Below are positions 26,266 to 35,638 of a stretch of 64,000 nucleotides of DNA, one piece after another (the first letter of the stretch is position 1; each line of letters opens with the position of its first letter). The notes under the pieces were generated by a model, which worked only from the letters and a program-made list of their open reading frames with translations, ran no database searches and was not told where the DNA came from. Both the position numbers and the translations under genes were made by a program. The DNA comes from Pinirhizobacter soli (GTDB taxonomy: Bacteria > Pseudomonadota > Gammaproteobacteria > Xanthomonadales > Rhodanobacteraceae). The stretch spans positions 62,001 through 126,000 of the forward strand of contig NZ_JADZLQ010000002.1 of the NCBI RefSeq assembly GCF_015905305.1, in the 5' to 3' direction.

Positions 26266-26736
26266 CTAATCCAGCCGCTTGCGGAAATTCAGCCGCGCCA
26301 CTTCATAACCCATCTTCGTATTGAGCGCGATCATGCGCTCGTTGGAGACGCGTACATTGGTGTCCATGAAAGCCGAACCCATGGCGCGCGCCCATGTTTC
26401 GGCAAGCTCCTTGAGCCTTGTCGCCACACCGCGGCCACGATGATCCGGGTTTACCCATAACGCCCGGACATGGCACGCGGGAAGCTGGTCTATCGTCATC
26501 ATGTTCAAGCGGATAACGCCCACCATGCTGCCGTCGTCAAAAGCGGCAAGGCAGTGGTGCTTCGACGCGTCCCGGGTTAGCTGGCTGATGATCTCTTCAC
26601 TCTTTTTCTTGCGCTCGTCATCGGAATCCGGGATATGCCCCTGGGTCGAATCCCGACCTGAGTTTTCGCAAAAAAGGGTAAAGGAGTGGACCTCGGCCAG
26701 GTCGCGGGGGTCGATCGGGCGATAGATGATCGCCAT
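26266..26736 (-). CDS. GNAT family N-acetyltransferase
   Basis: The 156-residue protein is a single GNAT domain: strand VRALWVNPDHRGRGVATRLK carries the acetyl-CoA loop, and IALNTKMGYEVARL the C-terminal strand. The segment DSDDERKKKSEEIISQ is strongly charged. It follows the small membrane-protein gene on the same strand with only 6 bp between them. Acceptor substrate unknown. Confidence 0.85.
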   Translation of the reverse strand: MAIIYRPIDPRDLAEVHSFTLFCENSGRDSTQGHIPDSDDERKKKSEEIISQLTRDASKHHCLAAFDDGSMVGVIRLNMMTIDQLPACHVRALWVNPDHRGRGVATRLKELAETWARAMGSAFMDTNVRVSNERMIALNTKMGYEVARLNFRKRLD

Positions 26737-26742
26737 GCCAGC

Positions 26743-27156
26743 CTAGGCCTCGCTTTCCAGGCGGTGGCCGAGCAACTTGTTGATGCACGCACCGAGCCCC
26801 AGGCCCGCAAACCAGACCACTGCGATCCAGTAGGTATCGAAGTGCGGTGCCAGGCCGAAGCTCTCCAGGAAGCCCCAGACCGTGGCAAAGCTCAAGGCCA
26901 GGCCGCTTGCGATCAGTGTCTGCCGGACGGTGAGGAAACGAATGTATTCATCGGTCTCTTCCACCAGGTAGCGGCCGATTGCGGCGAAGATACCGATCAG
27001 CGGCAACGCGGGCAACACGGCCACCACATAGGCCAGGGGACCGGGTAGATGGCCGCTACGGATCGCTGTTTCGGCCGTGAACAGAAGCGCCACATAGACC
27101 AGGCTGAGCACGATGACCGTGCGGTTGTAGCGTTTGTACGCGCGTTGACGTGCCAC
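26743..27156 (-). CDS. Four-helix hypothetical membrane protein
   Basis: A GTG start at 27156 follows a good GGGAGAG ribosome-binding site; the frame is open further upstream but that part looks non-coding. The 137 residues form four hydrophobic helices (for example VIVLSLVYVALLF and YWIAVVWFAGLGLGA) with a basic N-terminus (RQRAYKRYNR). No family is recognised with certainty. It is divergent from the c-di-GMP gene across a 140-bp region holding a 10-bp inverted repeat. Confidence 0.72.
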   Translation of the reverse strand: MARQRAYKRYNRTVIVLSLVYVALLFTAETAIRSGHLPGPLAYVVAVLPALPLIGIFAAIGRYLVEETDEYIRFLTVRQTLIASGLALSFATVWGFLESFGLAPHFDTYWIAVVWFAGLGLGACINKLLGHRLESEA

Positions 27157-27235
27157 CTGGGGCTCTCCCTGAAATGTCAAGCAGACTTTACATCCGCGGA
27201 AATCATACCGCAATCCCGGCGCCGTTTGAGACGCC

Positions 27236-27275
27236 ATCGGCAGGTAGAGCTAAAGAATTCCCGTAACCTGCCGAT
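27236..27275. promoter_or_regulatory. 10-bp perfect inverted repeat in the divergent promoter region
   Basis: ATCGGCAGGT and ACCTGCCGAT are perfect inverted copies separated by 20 bp, ending 21 bp before the c-di-GMP phosphodiesterase start. About two helical turns separate the half-site starts (30 bp centre to centre), which suits a looping or tetrameric regulator; in RNA it would fold into a 10-bp hairpin that could affect translation of the downstream gene. Confidence 0.6.
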
Positions 27276-27296
27276 TCAGAATGCAGTCTTGAGTGC

Positions 27297-30200
27297 ATGG
27301 TTCGCTTCGGCCCTGGCAACAAGCGAACGTTAAGGGGTCCGATGGCGTCGATACATGCTGAGGGGATTCCGCCGATCACGGAGCGCCGATCCGCAGGCGT
27401 GGTCTGGCGTGCAGGCATGATTCTTGGCCTGTTGTTGGGCACGGGGCTTGCACTGCTGCTGCGCAGCGACAGGCTCACCCGCATGGAAGCAGCCGAAAGG
27501 CAGGCCATGGCACTGGCATCGGGTGGCGAGCGGTTGCTTATCGCCGAAATCCGTACCCTCGAACGCGCCATGACCGGGGTGGCCTTCGATGTCTTGACCG
27601 CGGAGCGCACCACGCCTGCCGAGGCATCCACGCTTACGGCCGATGCGATCACCGGCGTGCTGCAGCGCCAGCCGGAATTGGTGTCGCTGACGATCGTCGA
27701 CGCCAACGGCCAAAGCCTGATGGCGAACCATGAAGGCGACCCGGCGTTGCCAGCGTGGGTGGCAGCGGCCAGTTCCGGCGACCGCACGAGCCTGCGCATG
27801 GGGCCGATGGCCAAGGTAGGCGGCATCTGGATAGTACCGCTGGCGGTACCCCTGGATCAGCATCGATGGGTGCTGGCACGGGTCAAGGCTACGCAAATGC
27901 AACACGTCGTTGACGACCTCGATGCAGGCACGAACGGTGTTGCCGCCGTCTCCGATCAATACGGCACGATCCTGGCCCGAAGCCAGCAGTCCAATACGCT
28001 GGTAGGCACATCGGTCTTCCGCCTGTTTGCGCCTTACGTGGGCCACCACGGCGAGCGCATCAGCGCCATCGACGGCACCCGCCGCATCACCGCCGACAGC
28101 TTGCTCGGCACGTACCCGGTTCGGGTGGGCGTGGGCATGGCGGTGAGCGAACTGCTCAGGCCCTGGTATGTACTGGTGGGAATAAGCGCTGCGATCTACG
28201 CGCTGTACTGGCTCGCCTTTGCCTACCTGTACCAGCGCATCAGGACCGCGGATATTTCGCGGGCCACTTACCTGAAGACGATCACCACCAGTGCCCGTCG
28301 CCTGACCCAGGCACAACAGGCCGGCAAGACCGGCACCTGGAGCGTGGAGCGGGCTTCCCGCCGGCTGGAGTGGTCGGCCACGGTGGCACAGATCTTCGGG
28401 CTCGATCCTGGCCTGGTCTCTACCACCGTCGACTTCTTCTACTCGATGGTCCATCGCGACGACATCCGCGAAGTGGGCCGGAGCGTGCGCAACGCCTGGG
28501 TCCACGGAACACCCATCGACCTTCAGTACCGGCTGATCCGGCCCGATGGCGACGTACGCGTGATCGCAACGAAGGGCGCCCTGATCACCGATCGGGACGA
28601 AGCCACGCTCGCCGGCACCATCGTGGACGTGACCGAGCGTGTGCAGAGCGAGGCCAACCTCGCCGACGCCGAACGCCGCTTCCGCCTGATGTTCGACAAG
28701 AATCCCCTTCCCTTCTGGGTGTTCGACATCCAGACCCTGGCCTTCATGGAAGTGAACGAGGCCGCCCAGCGTGCCTACGGCTACACGCGTGATGAATTCC
28801 TGGCCATGACGATCCTGGACATACGGCCGGAAGGCTACGAAGCGCGGGTGATGGACAGCATAGGCGACAACGAAGGGTTCGACGAGACGAGCGTGTGGAT
28901 CCATCGCCGGCGTGACGGCAGCACATTCGAAGTGAGGGTGCATGCCGCGGATATCGAAATTGGCGGTCGGCATGGCCGTCTGGTGCTGGCGGAGGATGTC
29001 AGCGAACGCATGGCTACCCAGCGCAACCTCGCCTACCGCGCCACCCACGATCCCACGACGGACCTTCTGAACATCGAGGCGCTGGTCGAAGAACTCGATG
29101 GCCGGGCTACCCCTGAAGGTTGGTACGACATTGCCTACGTACAGCTGCATGGGTTGGATGTCATCGCTGATACCTTCGGCCTGGCGGTGGGCCGGGAAGT
29201 CATCAAGGTGGTGGCAGCCCGCTTCGCCAAACTCGGCGCCGCCTTCGGCCTGGCGGCGCATCGCCCGGGCGAGACCTTCGTGCTGGCCATGCTCGACTTC
29301 CCGCGGAACGATGAGGCCCTGGCTGCCCTGATGGCGGCAGCCACCGACCCAGTACCCTGGCATTCGGCGATCCATTCGCTGGATGCGCGGATCGGGCTGG
29401 CTTCCTTCCCTGCCGAGGGCGCCACGGCCGAGAAAGTGATCGGCCATGCCGCGCTTGCGGCACAGCGCGCCGGTGTCGCCGAGGGTACGGTGCGCCGCTT
29501 CGAACCGACCATGGCCAACAGCTCACGGCAACGCTTGCAGCTCACCGCACGCATGCGTGCGGCGATCGAGGACGAACAGTTGCTGCTGCACTTCCAGCCG
29601 GTGATCAGCGTGGCCACGGGCCACGTGGTGATGCTCGAAGCGCTCGTGCGATGGCCGCAAGGCGATGGCCTGTTCATGCCGCCGTCGGAGTTCGTGCCGT
29701 TGTGCGAGGAGACCGGCCTGATCCTTCCGTTGGGCGCGTGGGTACTCCGCCAGGCTGCAGCCGCGCACCGGCACCTGACCACCGCCGGCTGGGGCCGGTT
29801 GGGTATCGCGGTGAACGTATCGGCGATCGAATTCGCCCGCGTCGACGTGGCCTTGGAAATCGACCGCGTGATCAAGTCCTACGGCCTGCGCCGGGGCGCG
29901 CTGCACGTAGAGCTGACCGAAAGCAGCTTCATGCACCAGCCCGAACGCGCATTACGAGCCATGCAAGCCTTGCAGGCCCTGGGCGTTCCCGTGGCGCTGG
30001 ACGACTTCGGCACCGGGTTTTCAAGCCTCGCGTACCTCCGCAGCCTGCCGATCAACACGCTGAAGATCGACCGGGTGTTCGTGACCGACGTCACCACCAA
30101 TGCACGATCGGCGTCGATCTGCCTGGCGCTGATCGCGCTAAGCCACAGCCTGGACCTCACCGTGGTTGCCGAAGGCGTCGAAACCGTCGAGCAACTGGAG

Positions 30201-30317
30201 TGGTTGAAGACCCACCAGTGCGACTTCGTGCAGGGCTATCTGGTGTCCCCTCCGTTGCCGATGGATGCCATAGTGAGGCAGCTTGGATCCAGCAAGCCAG
30301 GCGGCGTCATCAGCTAG
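27297..30317 (+). CDS. Membrane c-di-GMP phosphodiesterase: sensor-PAS-PAS-degenerate GGDEF-EAL
   Basis: This 1006-residue protein has an N-terminal helix (AGMILGLLLGTGLALLL), a periplasmic Cache-like sensor region, a second helix near residues 285-305, two PAS domains (about 340-450 and 460-570), a GGDEF domain and a C-terminal EAL domain. The GGDEF motif is replaced by RPGETF, so cyclase activity is unlikely. The EAL catalytic set is intact: EALVRW, NVSAIEF, ELTESSF, DDFGTGFSSL, KIDR, AEGVET and QGYLVSPP. It should therefore degrade c-di-GMP in response to an external signal. An ATG 45 bp downstream is an alternative start. Confidence 0.92.
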   Translation: MVRFGPGNKRTLRGPMASIHAEGIPPITERRSAGVVWRAGMILGLLLGTGLALLLRSDRLTRMEAAERQAMALASGGERLLIAEIRTLERAMTGVAFDVLTAERTTPAEASTLTADAITGVLQRQPELVSLTIVDANGQSLMANHEGDPALPAWVAAASSGDRTSLRMGPMAKVGGIWIVPLAVPLDQHRWVLARVKATQMQHVVDDLDAGTNGVAAVSDQYGTILARSQQSNTLVGTSVFRLFAPYVGHHGERISAIDGTRRITADSLLGTYPVRVGVGMAVSELLRPWYVLVGISAAIYALYWLAFAYLYQRIRTADISRATYLKTITTSARRLTQAQQAGKTGTWSVERASRRLEWSATVAQIFGLDPGLVSTTVDFFYSMVHRDDIREVGRSVRNAWVHGTPIDLQYRLIRPDGDVRVIATKGALITDRDEATLAGTIVDVTERVQSEANLADAERRFRLMFDKNPLPFWVFDIQTLAFMEVNEAAQRAYGYTRDEFLAMTILDIRPEGYEARVMDSIGDNEGFDETSVWIHRRRDGSTFEVRVHAADIEIGGRHGRLVLAEDVSERMATQRNLAYRATHDPTTDLLNIEALVEELDGRATPEGWYDIAYVQLHGLDVIADTFGLAVGREVIKVVAARFAKLGAAFGLAAHRPGETFVLAMLDFPRNDEALAALMAAATDPVPWHSAIHSLDARIGLASFPAEGATAEKVIGHAALAAQRAGVAEGTVRRFEPTMANSSRQRLQLTARMRAAIEDEQLLLHFQPVISVATGHVVMLEALVRWPQGDGLFMPPSEFVPLCEETGLILPLGAWVLRQAAAAHRHLTTAGWGRLGIAVNVSAIEFARVDVALEIDRVIKSYGLRRGALHVELTESSFMHQPERALRAMQALQALGVPVALDDFGTGFSSLAYLRSLPINTLKIDRVFVTDVTTNARSASICLALIALSHSLDLTVVAEGVETVEQLEWLKTHQCDFVQGYLVSPPLPMDAIVRQLGSSKPGGVIS

Positions 30318-30386
30318 CCCGCTCGCCGCCCTCGAATTGCCCTGATCCTGTCGCTATCCTTGCGAATTACCGCAGGGAGGCATTGT

Positions 30387-31514
30387 GTGCGCCGGTTACC
30401 AGGGCTTGATCTATTACGCGCAGTGGCGATCCTGTCGGTCGTTTGTACCCATTCCTGGCTTGCCGGGGGCATGGGGGATGGCTTTGACTGGATCACGACC
30501 TATGGATGGATGGGGGTCGACCTCTTCTTTGCCTTGAGTGGCTACCTGATCGGCCGGCAAGTCCTGGCTCGATTCCAGCTTGATGGCCAACTCAACCTCA
30601 AGGCCTTCTACCGGCAACGCGCCTACCGCATCCTGCCGGCGTACCTGGTGGTGGTGGCGTTCTATTTCTGCTTCCCTTCCTTGCGTGAAACCCCCGCCAT
30701 CCAGCCGCTCTGGCAATTCCTGACCTTCACGATGAACCTGTTCGTGGTCCAGGACTCAGGCCACGCGTTTTCGTCTGCGTGGTCGCTATGCGTGGAGGAA
30801 CACTTCTACCTGATATTCCCGCTGGCGGTCTTGGCCATGGCGCCCCATGCCAACGTGCGCCGCGTAGCAACCATCATCCTGGGGCTATGCGTTGCCGGCA
30901 TGATCTGGCGTGGATGGGCCTGGTGGCAATCGGCAGCGCCCTCGGCCGAGGATGGCGGCGTATGGGAAATGAATATCCGTCGCTACATGGAGATGGTGTA
31001 CTACCCCACGTATGCACGCCTGGATGGGCTGCTGGCAGGCATTACGCTTGCCATCGTCAGCGTCCATCGGAAGGCGTGGTGGGAACGTGTCCAGCGACAT
31101 TCGAACGTGCTCGCCCTGGCGGGTGCGGGGGTGGTCGGAATCTCGGTATGGATCTTCAGCGATATCCAGACATTCGGGGCCTGCGTCATCGGTTTTCCCG
31201 TGCTTTCGATCGGGCTGGCCCTGCTGGTGGCGGCCGCCGCGGCACCGGGCGGTGTGCTTGCGAAAGTGCGCGTGCCGGGCGCTGCATGGATCGCGGCTGT
31301 GTCATACAGCCTGTACCTCAGCCACAAGGCCGTGCTTAGCCTCGCATTCAAGCATCTGCCTGCAGCCCTTACCCAGCATGGCATCCTGACCTTCGCCTGC
31401 TGCCTGCTCGCTGCTCTATGCGTGGCCGCCCTGCTTCACTATCTGGTTGAACGTCCGTTCCTGCGTCTGCGCGACCGGAAAGCACGCTCATCGCTGGCCC
31501 CAGCGGCGGCATAG
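30387..31514 (+). CDS. Acyltransferase 3 family membrane protein (OafA-like)
   Basis: The GTG at 30387 has a GGGAGG ribosome-binding site 7 bp upstream and gives VRRLPGLDLLRAVAIL, the family N-terminus with its R-x-D-x-R-type core. The catalytic His lies in VVCTHSW, followed by GVDLFFALSGYLIG and SAWSLCVEEHFYLIFPL, all diagnostic. About ten helices are present. Such enzymes O-acylate extracellular polysaccharides, lipids or antibiotics; no glycan cluster is adjacent, so the acceptor is unknown. Confidence 0.9.
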   Translation: MRRLPGLDLLRAVAILSVVCTHSWLAGGMGDGFDWITTYGWMGVDLFFALSGYLIGRQVLARFQLDGQLNLKAFYRQRAYRILPAYLVVVAFYFCFPSLRETPAIQPLWQFLTFTMNLFVVQDSGHAFSSAWSLCVEEHFYLIFPLAVLAMAPHANVRRVATIILGLCVAGMIWRGWAWWQSAAPSAEDGGVWEMNIRRYMEMVYYPTYARLDGLLAGITLAIVSVHRKAWWERVQRHSNVLALAGAGVVGISVWIFSDIQTFGACVIGFPVLSIGLALLVAAAAAPGGVLAKVRVPGAAWIAAVSYSLYLSHKAVLSLAFKHLPAALTQHGILTFACCLLAALCVAALLHYLVERPFLRLRDRKARSSLAPAAA

Positions 31515-31622
31515 GAAAAAGTCAGCGGGCGCGACGGTACTTCCGGCACTCCGGGTGCCCTGCCTTCAGGGCAATACTTGCGCCGCAGGCGTGGGTCGCC
31601 ACGCCATTGACCGGGGTCGGGA

Positions 31623-32024
31623 ATGGCAGCACTGGACGATATGAAGGTGCACATAAGGCTCAAGTTGTCCGCGCTGTGGACGGCCTTGATGTTCTGCTAC
31701 ATCTACGGCGATTACTTCGGGCTTTATGTGCCCGGACAACTGCAGGGCATGCTCAATGGCGAGGGCCCGATCGGGCCCACCAGCGAGGCCACGCTGGTGG
31801 CGACGGCGTTGCTGCTTGCCGTGCCCGGTCTAATGGTGGCGTTGTGCATGCTGTTGCCGACCAGGACATGCCGGTGGACGAACGTCGTACTGGGGCTGTT
31901 CTACACAGCCATCATGCTGCTGACGATGCCAGGCGCCTGGTGGTTCTACCTGACGCTTGGCGTGATCGAGATAGCGGTATCGATGCTGATCGTCGTACTC
32001 GCGTGGCGATGGCCGCGAGGGTAA
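31623..32024 (+). CDS. DUF6326-like small membrane protein
   Basis: The 133-residue protein has four hydrophobic helices and the segment LWTALMFCYIYGDYFGLYVPGQ, which I associate with the DUF6326 family. Function unknown. It stands 108 bp after the acyltransferase gene on the same strand. Confidence 0.75.
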   Translation: MAALDDMKVHIRLKLSALWTALMFCYIYGDYFGLYVPGQLQGMLNGEGPIGPTSEATLVATALLLAVPGLMVALCMLLPTRTCRWTNVVLGLFYTAIMLLTMPGAWWFYLTLGVIEIAVSMLIVVLAWRWPRG

Positions 32025-32031
32025 GCCTGTT

Positions 32032-32427
32032 TCAAAAGTCCGTCTTGCCAAATCGTGGGACACCCTTGTTCTGGCCAGGCGGATCAAGCGTCGATAGATC
32101 CAGTTCGATTCGATCACCGATCCATGTCGCCAGGGTCGTGTGGTCGGCCAGGTCGTCGTCGGTGAGGGGATGGACCAGGGCAGTCAGGCCCGAACCCTCA
32201 AGGATCTCCAGCACCGTCGGCAGCGTTCGCTTCAGATAGTGGAACTCGAACTGGGAGATCGGGTGGGGACCTGCCTTTCCATCCCGAAGTTGGCCGACAA
32301 ACAGCAGCCCGGGCATGCCACCGGATTGCTTCACCGCGGCCAGGCGAAGGCGCAGCGCGTCGGCTTGGTCGCGTTGTTCGGGCACGTAATAGACGTGTGC
32401 GTGGTAAGGGGCATCAGCATCATTCAT
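32032..32427 (-). CDS. DOPA 4,5-dioxygenase family protein
   Basis: The start at 32427 gives MNDADAPYHAHVYYVPEQ (131 residues). The N-terminal YHAHVYY, the PHPISQFEF segment and VHPLTDDDLADHT are typical of the DOPA dioxygenase family (cupredoxin-like ferredoxin fold), whose members open catechol rings extradiolly. Conserved His residues for iron binding are present (HAH, PHP, VHP). It is divergent from the LysR gene at 32535, which probably regulates it. Substrate not determined. Confidence 0.83.
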   Translation of the reverse strand: MNDADAPYHAHVYYVPEQRDQADALRLRLAAVKQSGGMPGLLFVGQLRDGKAGPHPISQFEFHYLKRTLPTVLEILEGSGLTALVHPLTDDDLADHTTLATWIGDRIELDLSTLDPPGQNKGVPRFGKTDF

Positions 32428-32514
32428 TCCACGTCCTTCGCATTGCCAGGATTGAAGACCCCCATGATGCACGTGGACGGTCGGTGGATAAACATGGCAT
32501 ATTTTCACCAATTC

Positions 32515-32530
32515 AAAACCCCCGGGTTTT
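32515..32530. promoter_or_regulatory. AAAACCC-CC-GGGTTTT palindrome before the LysR gene
   Basis: A 7-bp-arm palindrome ends 4 bp upstream of the GTG start of the LysR gene, where a Shine-Dalgarno would be expected. It could be an autoregulatory operator or an RNA hairpin limiting translation of the regulator. Confidence 0.4.
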
Positions 32531-32534
32531 AAGT

Positions 32535-33428
32535 GTGAACAAGCTTGCCAGCATGGAGATGTTTGTACGGGTGGTGGACCTTGGCAGTTTCAGCGCCGCC
32601 GCGGATGCCTGCGGCGTCTCGCCGACCATGGTTGCCAAGCACATCCGTGAAATCGAAGCGCGCCTGGGCGCACGCGTACTGCATCGCACGACGCGTCGGC
32701 AGACACTCTCGGACGTCGGAAGGCTTTACTACGATCGATGCAGGCAGGCCCTGGCCAGCATCGAATTCGCCGAATCGAGCGCCTCGGAATTGCAGGCGAG
32801 CCCGCGGGGATTGCTCAGGCTCGTCGCGCCGGTGAGTTTCGGCACGCATAGCCTGGTGCCGGCACTTGGCCAGTACATGGCCGAACATCCGGATGTGACC
32901 ATTGAACTGACGCTCGATAACGGTCGTCCGCGCCTGCTGGACGATGGTTTCGATGTGGGCGTCCTGGTTGGCGAGCCGGACGATGCCAACCTGGTGGCAC
33001 GACCGCTCAAGCCCTATCGACGGATACTTGCCGCAGCGCCGGCCTACCTGGCGAAGCGGGGCCAGCCCATGCATCCGCGGGAGCTGGCTGAACATGACTG
33101 CCTGGGCCCCTCATACTGGCGTCGATACGACCACTGGCGTCTTGCCGGGCCTGAAGACGAAACGTGCCAGGTAGCTGTGCAGGGCCGCTTCTCCGCCAAC
33201 CAGGGAAACACCCTTCGTGTGGCCGCCCTGAACGGCATGGGTATCGCATTGCAGCCTGAGGCCGTGCTGGCCGACGACCTGGCCGCCGGCAGGCTTGTGC
33301 CGGTGCTGCCCGAATGGTCGCTCATGCCCTCGCCCATGTACCTGGTCTATGCCTCCGATCGCCATCCCACGGCGAAGCTGCGCACGGTGATCGATTTCCT
33401 TCTGTCGAGATTTGGCGTGGCGTTCTGA
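32535..33428 (+). CDS. LysR family transcriptional regulator
   Basis: The 297-residue protein starts at a GTG (VNKLASMEMFVRVVDLGSF). The winged helix-turn-helix region includes SFSAAADACGVSPTMVAKHI and LGARVLHRTTRRQTLS; the effector-binding domain follows from about residue 90. It belongs to the CrgA/DmlR-like branch by pattern. It is divergent from the DOPA-dioxygenase-like gene, its most likely target. Confidence 0.91.
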   Translation: MNKLASMEMFVRVVDLGSFSAAADACGVSPTMVAKHIREIEARLGARVLHRTTRRQTLSDVGRLYYDRCRQALASIEFAESSASELQASPRGLLRLVAPVSFGTHSLVPALGQYMAEHPDVTIELTLDNGRPRLLDDGFDVGVLVGEPDDANLVARPLKPYRRILAAAPAYLAKRGQPMHPRELAEHDCLGPSYWRRYDHWRLAGPEDETCQVAVQGRFSANQGNTLRVAALNGMGIALQPEAVLADDLAAGRLVPVLPEWSLMPSPMYLVYASDRHPTAKLRTVIDFLLSRFGVAF

Positions 33429-33478
33429 GAGAAGCGGATTGGCCTATGATCGAGGCCACCGGCTGCCGGAATCGCACC

Positions 33479-35005
33479 ATGAAGCGACTCACCGCACTGC
33501 TGATAGCAAGCGTGATGTTCCACGCGCCGGTGGCTTCATCCCAGGAAATGCACTCGCATCCGGCGCCGGAGAAACTGGGCAAGGTGAGCTTCGCAACGTC
33601 GTGCGCGCCGAAGGTCGCCCGCGACTTCGAGCGCGCCGTCGCCCTGCTTCATTCGTTTGCCTATACCGCTTCTGAAAAGGCCTTCAGCGATGTCGCCTCG
33701 GCGGACCCGGCTTGTGCGATGGCGCATTGGGGCATCGCGATGTCCTACTTCCATGAGCTTTGGAGCCCGCCGGACCCCGATGAGCTTGCCAAGGGCGAGG
33801 CGGAAACCGAAAAGGCCAGTCGCTTGCGTGTCCGGACCGAACGCGAACGCCTTTTCATCGCGGCGATCGCTGCGTACTACCGCGATGCCGATCATGTACC
33901 GCCCGCCGCCCGGGCCAAGGCCTATGAAGCGGCGATGGCCACGGCAGCCAAACGCTATCCGGCGGATACCGAGATACAGGTGTTCTACGCCCTGTCGTTG
34001 GTCGCAACGGCGGCACCGGAAGACAAATCGCACGCCAACCAGAAGCGCGCGGGCGCGATCCTGGAACCGATCTATCGTGATCATCCCGATCACCCGGGCG
34101 TTGCCCACTATCTGATCCACACCTACGACAGTACGGAACTTGCGCCACGGGGCCTGGCCGCGGCACGCGCCTACTCGAAGATCGCCCCTTCCGCGCCGCA
34201 TGCCCTGCACATGCCATCGCATATTTTCACGCGGCTGGGGCTGTGGGACGAATCCATCACATCGAACGTGGCGGCGCGCGCGGCGGCACACAGCCAGGGC
34301 GACCTCGGCGAGGAACTGCATGCGATGGACTACCTCACCTATGCCTATCTCCAGCGCGGCAGGCGCGCTGACGCCGAAGGCGTGGTGCGGTCACTGTCCA
34401 CGATGGGCATCCAGGCCGGGAGTGACTTCAAGGCGGGATATGCAGCAACCGCCATGGCGGTGCGCCTGGCCATGGAGGGGCGTCAATGGGACGTGGCCTC
34501 GAATCTGCAACCACAGGCAAGCTCGTCCCCGGAAGTGGCCGCCATTGTCTATTGGGCCCGCGCCGTCGCCCAGGCGCGCGCCGGCCACCCACAAGCGGCC
34601 GATCCTGATATTGCGAAGCTCGAGACCTGCCGGCAGCAGCTGACGGCCGGTGGAAAGACCTACTGGGCGACCCAGGTCGAAATCCTTTCGAAGGAAAGCA
34701 AAGCCTGGCAACTGGCGGCGCAATCGCATCCCGACCAGGCCATCGAAGGACTTCGGCTGGCCGCGGACCTCGAAGACGGCATTGAGAAACTCCCATTGAC
34801 GCCAGGCCCGATCATTCCGGCGCGCGAGCAGCTTGGCGACTTGCTGCTGGAAACGCATCGGCCCCGGGAAGCGCTTGAAGCCTATCGCTTGGCATTGGCT
34901 GCAGCGCCCGGCAGACGCGGGGCGCTTAGCGGCGCGGCCCAGGCAGCCGACGCCATCGGCGATACCCGGACAGCCAGCCAGATGCGGACGCTCCTGTCCA
35001 AGTGA
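33479..35005 (+). CDS. Secreted tetratricopeptide-repeat protein
   Basis: The 508-residue protein has a signal peptide (MKRLTALLIASVMFHAPVASSQ) and a helical-repeat body: ASEKAFSDVASADPACAMAHWGIAM and repeated A-rich helix pairs through the C-terminus (LLETHRPREALEAYRLALAAAP). A conserved HALHMPSHIFTRLGLWDE segment marks a periplasmic TPR subfamily of unknown role, often found near metal-related genes. No partner is obvious here. Confidence 0.83.
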   Translation: MKRLTALLIASVMFHAPVASSQEMHSHPAPEKLGKVSFATSCAPKVARDFERAVALLHSFAYTASEKAFSDVASADPACAMAHWGIAMSYFHELWSPPDPDELAKGEAETEKASRLRVRTERERLFIAAIAAYYRDADHVPPAARAKAYEAAMATAAKRYPADTEIQVFYALSLVATAAPEDKSHANQKRAGAILEPIYRDHPDHPGVAHYLIHTYDSTELAPRGLAAARAYSKIAPSAPHALHMPSHIFTRLGLWDESITSNVAARAAAHSQGDLGEELHAMDYLTYAYLQRGRRADAEGVVRSLSTMGIQAGSDFKAGYAATAMAVRLAMEGRQWDVASNLQPQASSSPEVAAIVYWARAVAQARAGHPQAADPDIAKLETCRQQLTAGGKTYWATQVEILSKESKAWQLAAQSHPDQAIEGLRLAADLEDGIEKLPLTPGPIIPAREQLGDLLLETHRPREALEAYRLALAAAPGRRGALSGAAQAADAIGDTRTASQMRTLLSK

Positions 35006-35027
35006 TGGACTGACGCGACCGCTCGCC

Positions 35028-35638
35028 CTATTGCGACGTCACCCGCCAAACCGTGTTGCCGACATCGTCCGCCCGCCGGTATTCCACGTCCAGGCCATTT
35101 TCGGTGATGTTGCTGTTGGAGCCGACACCCACGTAAAGCTTGCTGCCGTCGGGGCTGGCAAGCAGCGCCTTGGTCCAATGATGGTTGATGGTGCTGGGCA
35201 AATCGGTGAACGCCTCGCCTGGCACCGTGATGCTGGTTTCGCCGGCCTGGTAGGGGAACCTCACGATGCCGTCGGTGTTGGCGACATAAAGGAAGCCGCC
35301 GATCAACTGCACCCCGAAGGGCGAATTCAGGTGCTCGATGAAGACGTGCTTCTCCCACTCTCCACCGCCGGCCTTGCGCAGCAAGGTGATCCTGTTGCCG
35401 CCCTTGGCGCCCTTCCCGGACTGGTTCTTGACCATGCCGGCGATCAATTGCTTGGGCGTGGTCACAGGTTCCGTACCCGGGCCGTTGGACTCCACTACCA
35501 GCACGTCTCCATTGGGCAGAAGGCAAAGCTGGCGTGGGTGGGCAAGGTCGCTTGCGATCTTCTCGCTTTATCCGCGCAGCCGCCCAGGATGGCCGCGCAT
35601 GCCGCGGCCATGACGCTGCGGTAGAGAAACTTATTCAT
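35028..35638 (-). pseudogene. Decayed PQQ-dependent sugar (sorbosone-type) dehydrogenase, N-terminal remnant
   Basis: An intact lipoprotein signal (MNKFLYRSVMAAACAAILGGC, lipobox Cys) starts at 35638 but runs into a stop after 46 codons. The dehydrogenase body continues in another frame: HPRQLCLLPNGDVLVVESNG, then NSPFGVQLIGGFLYVANTDG, INHHWTKALLASPDGSKLYVGVGSNSN, then a stop at 35028. So there is a frameshift with loss of part of the N-terminal linker, and the C-terminal half of the usual 430-residue family is missing. The upstream DUF2231 gene is a usual partner of this family. A short functional protein from an internal start at 35504 cannot be excluded. Confidence 0.78.

Noticed and set aside
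27330-29447. 705-codon minus-strand frame
   Set aside because: Antisense to the GGDEF/EAL gene, no start signal or family motif.
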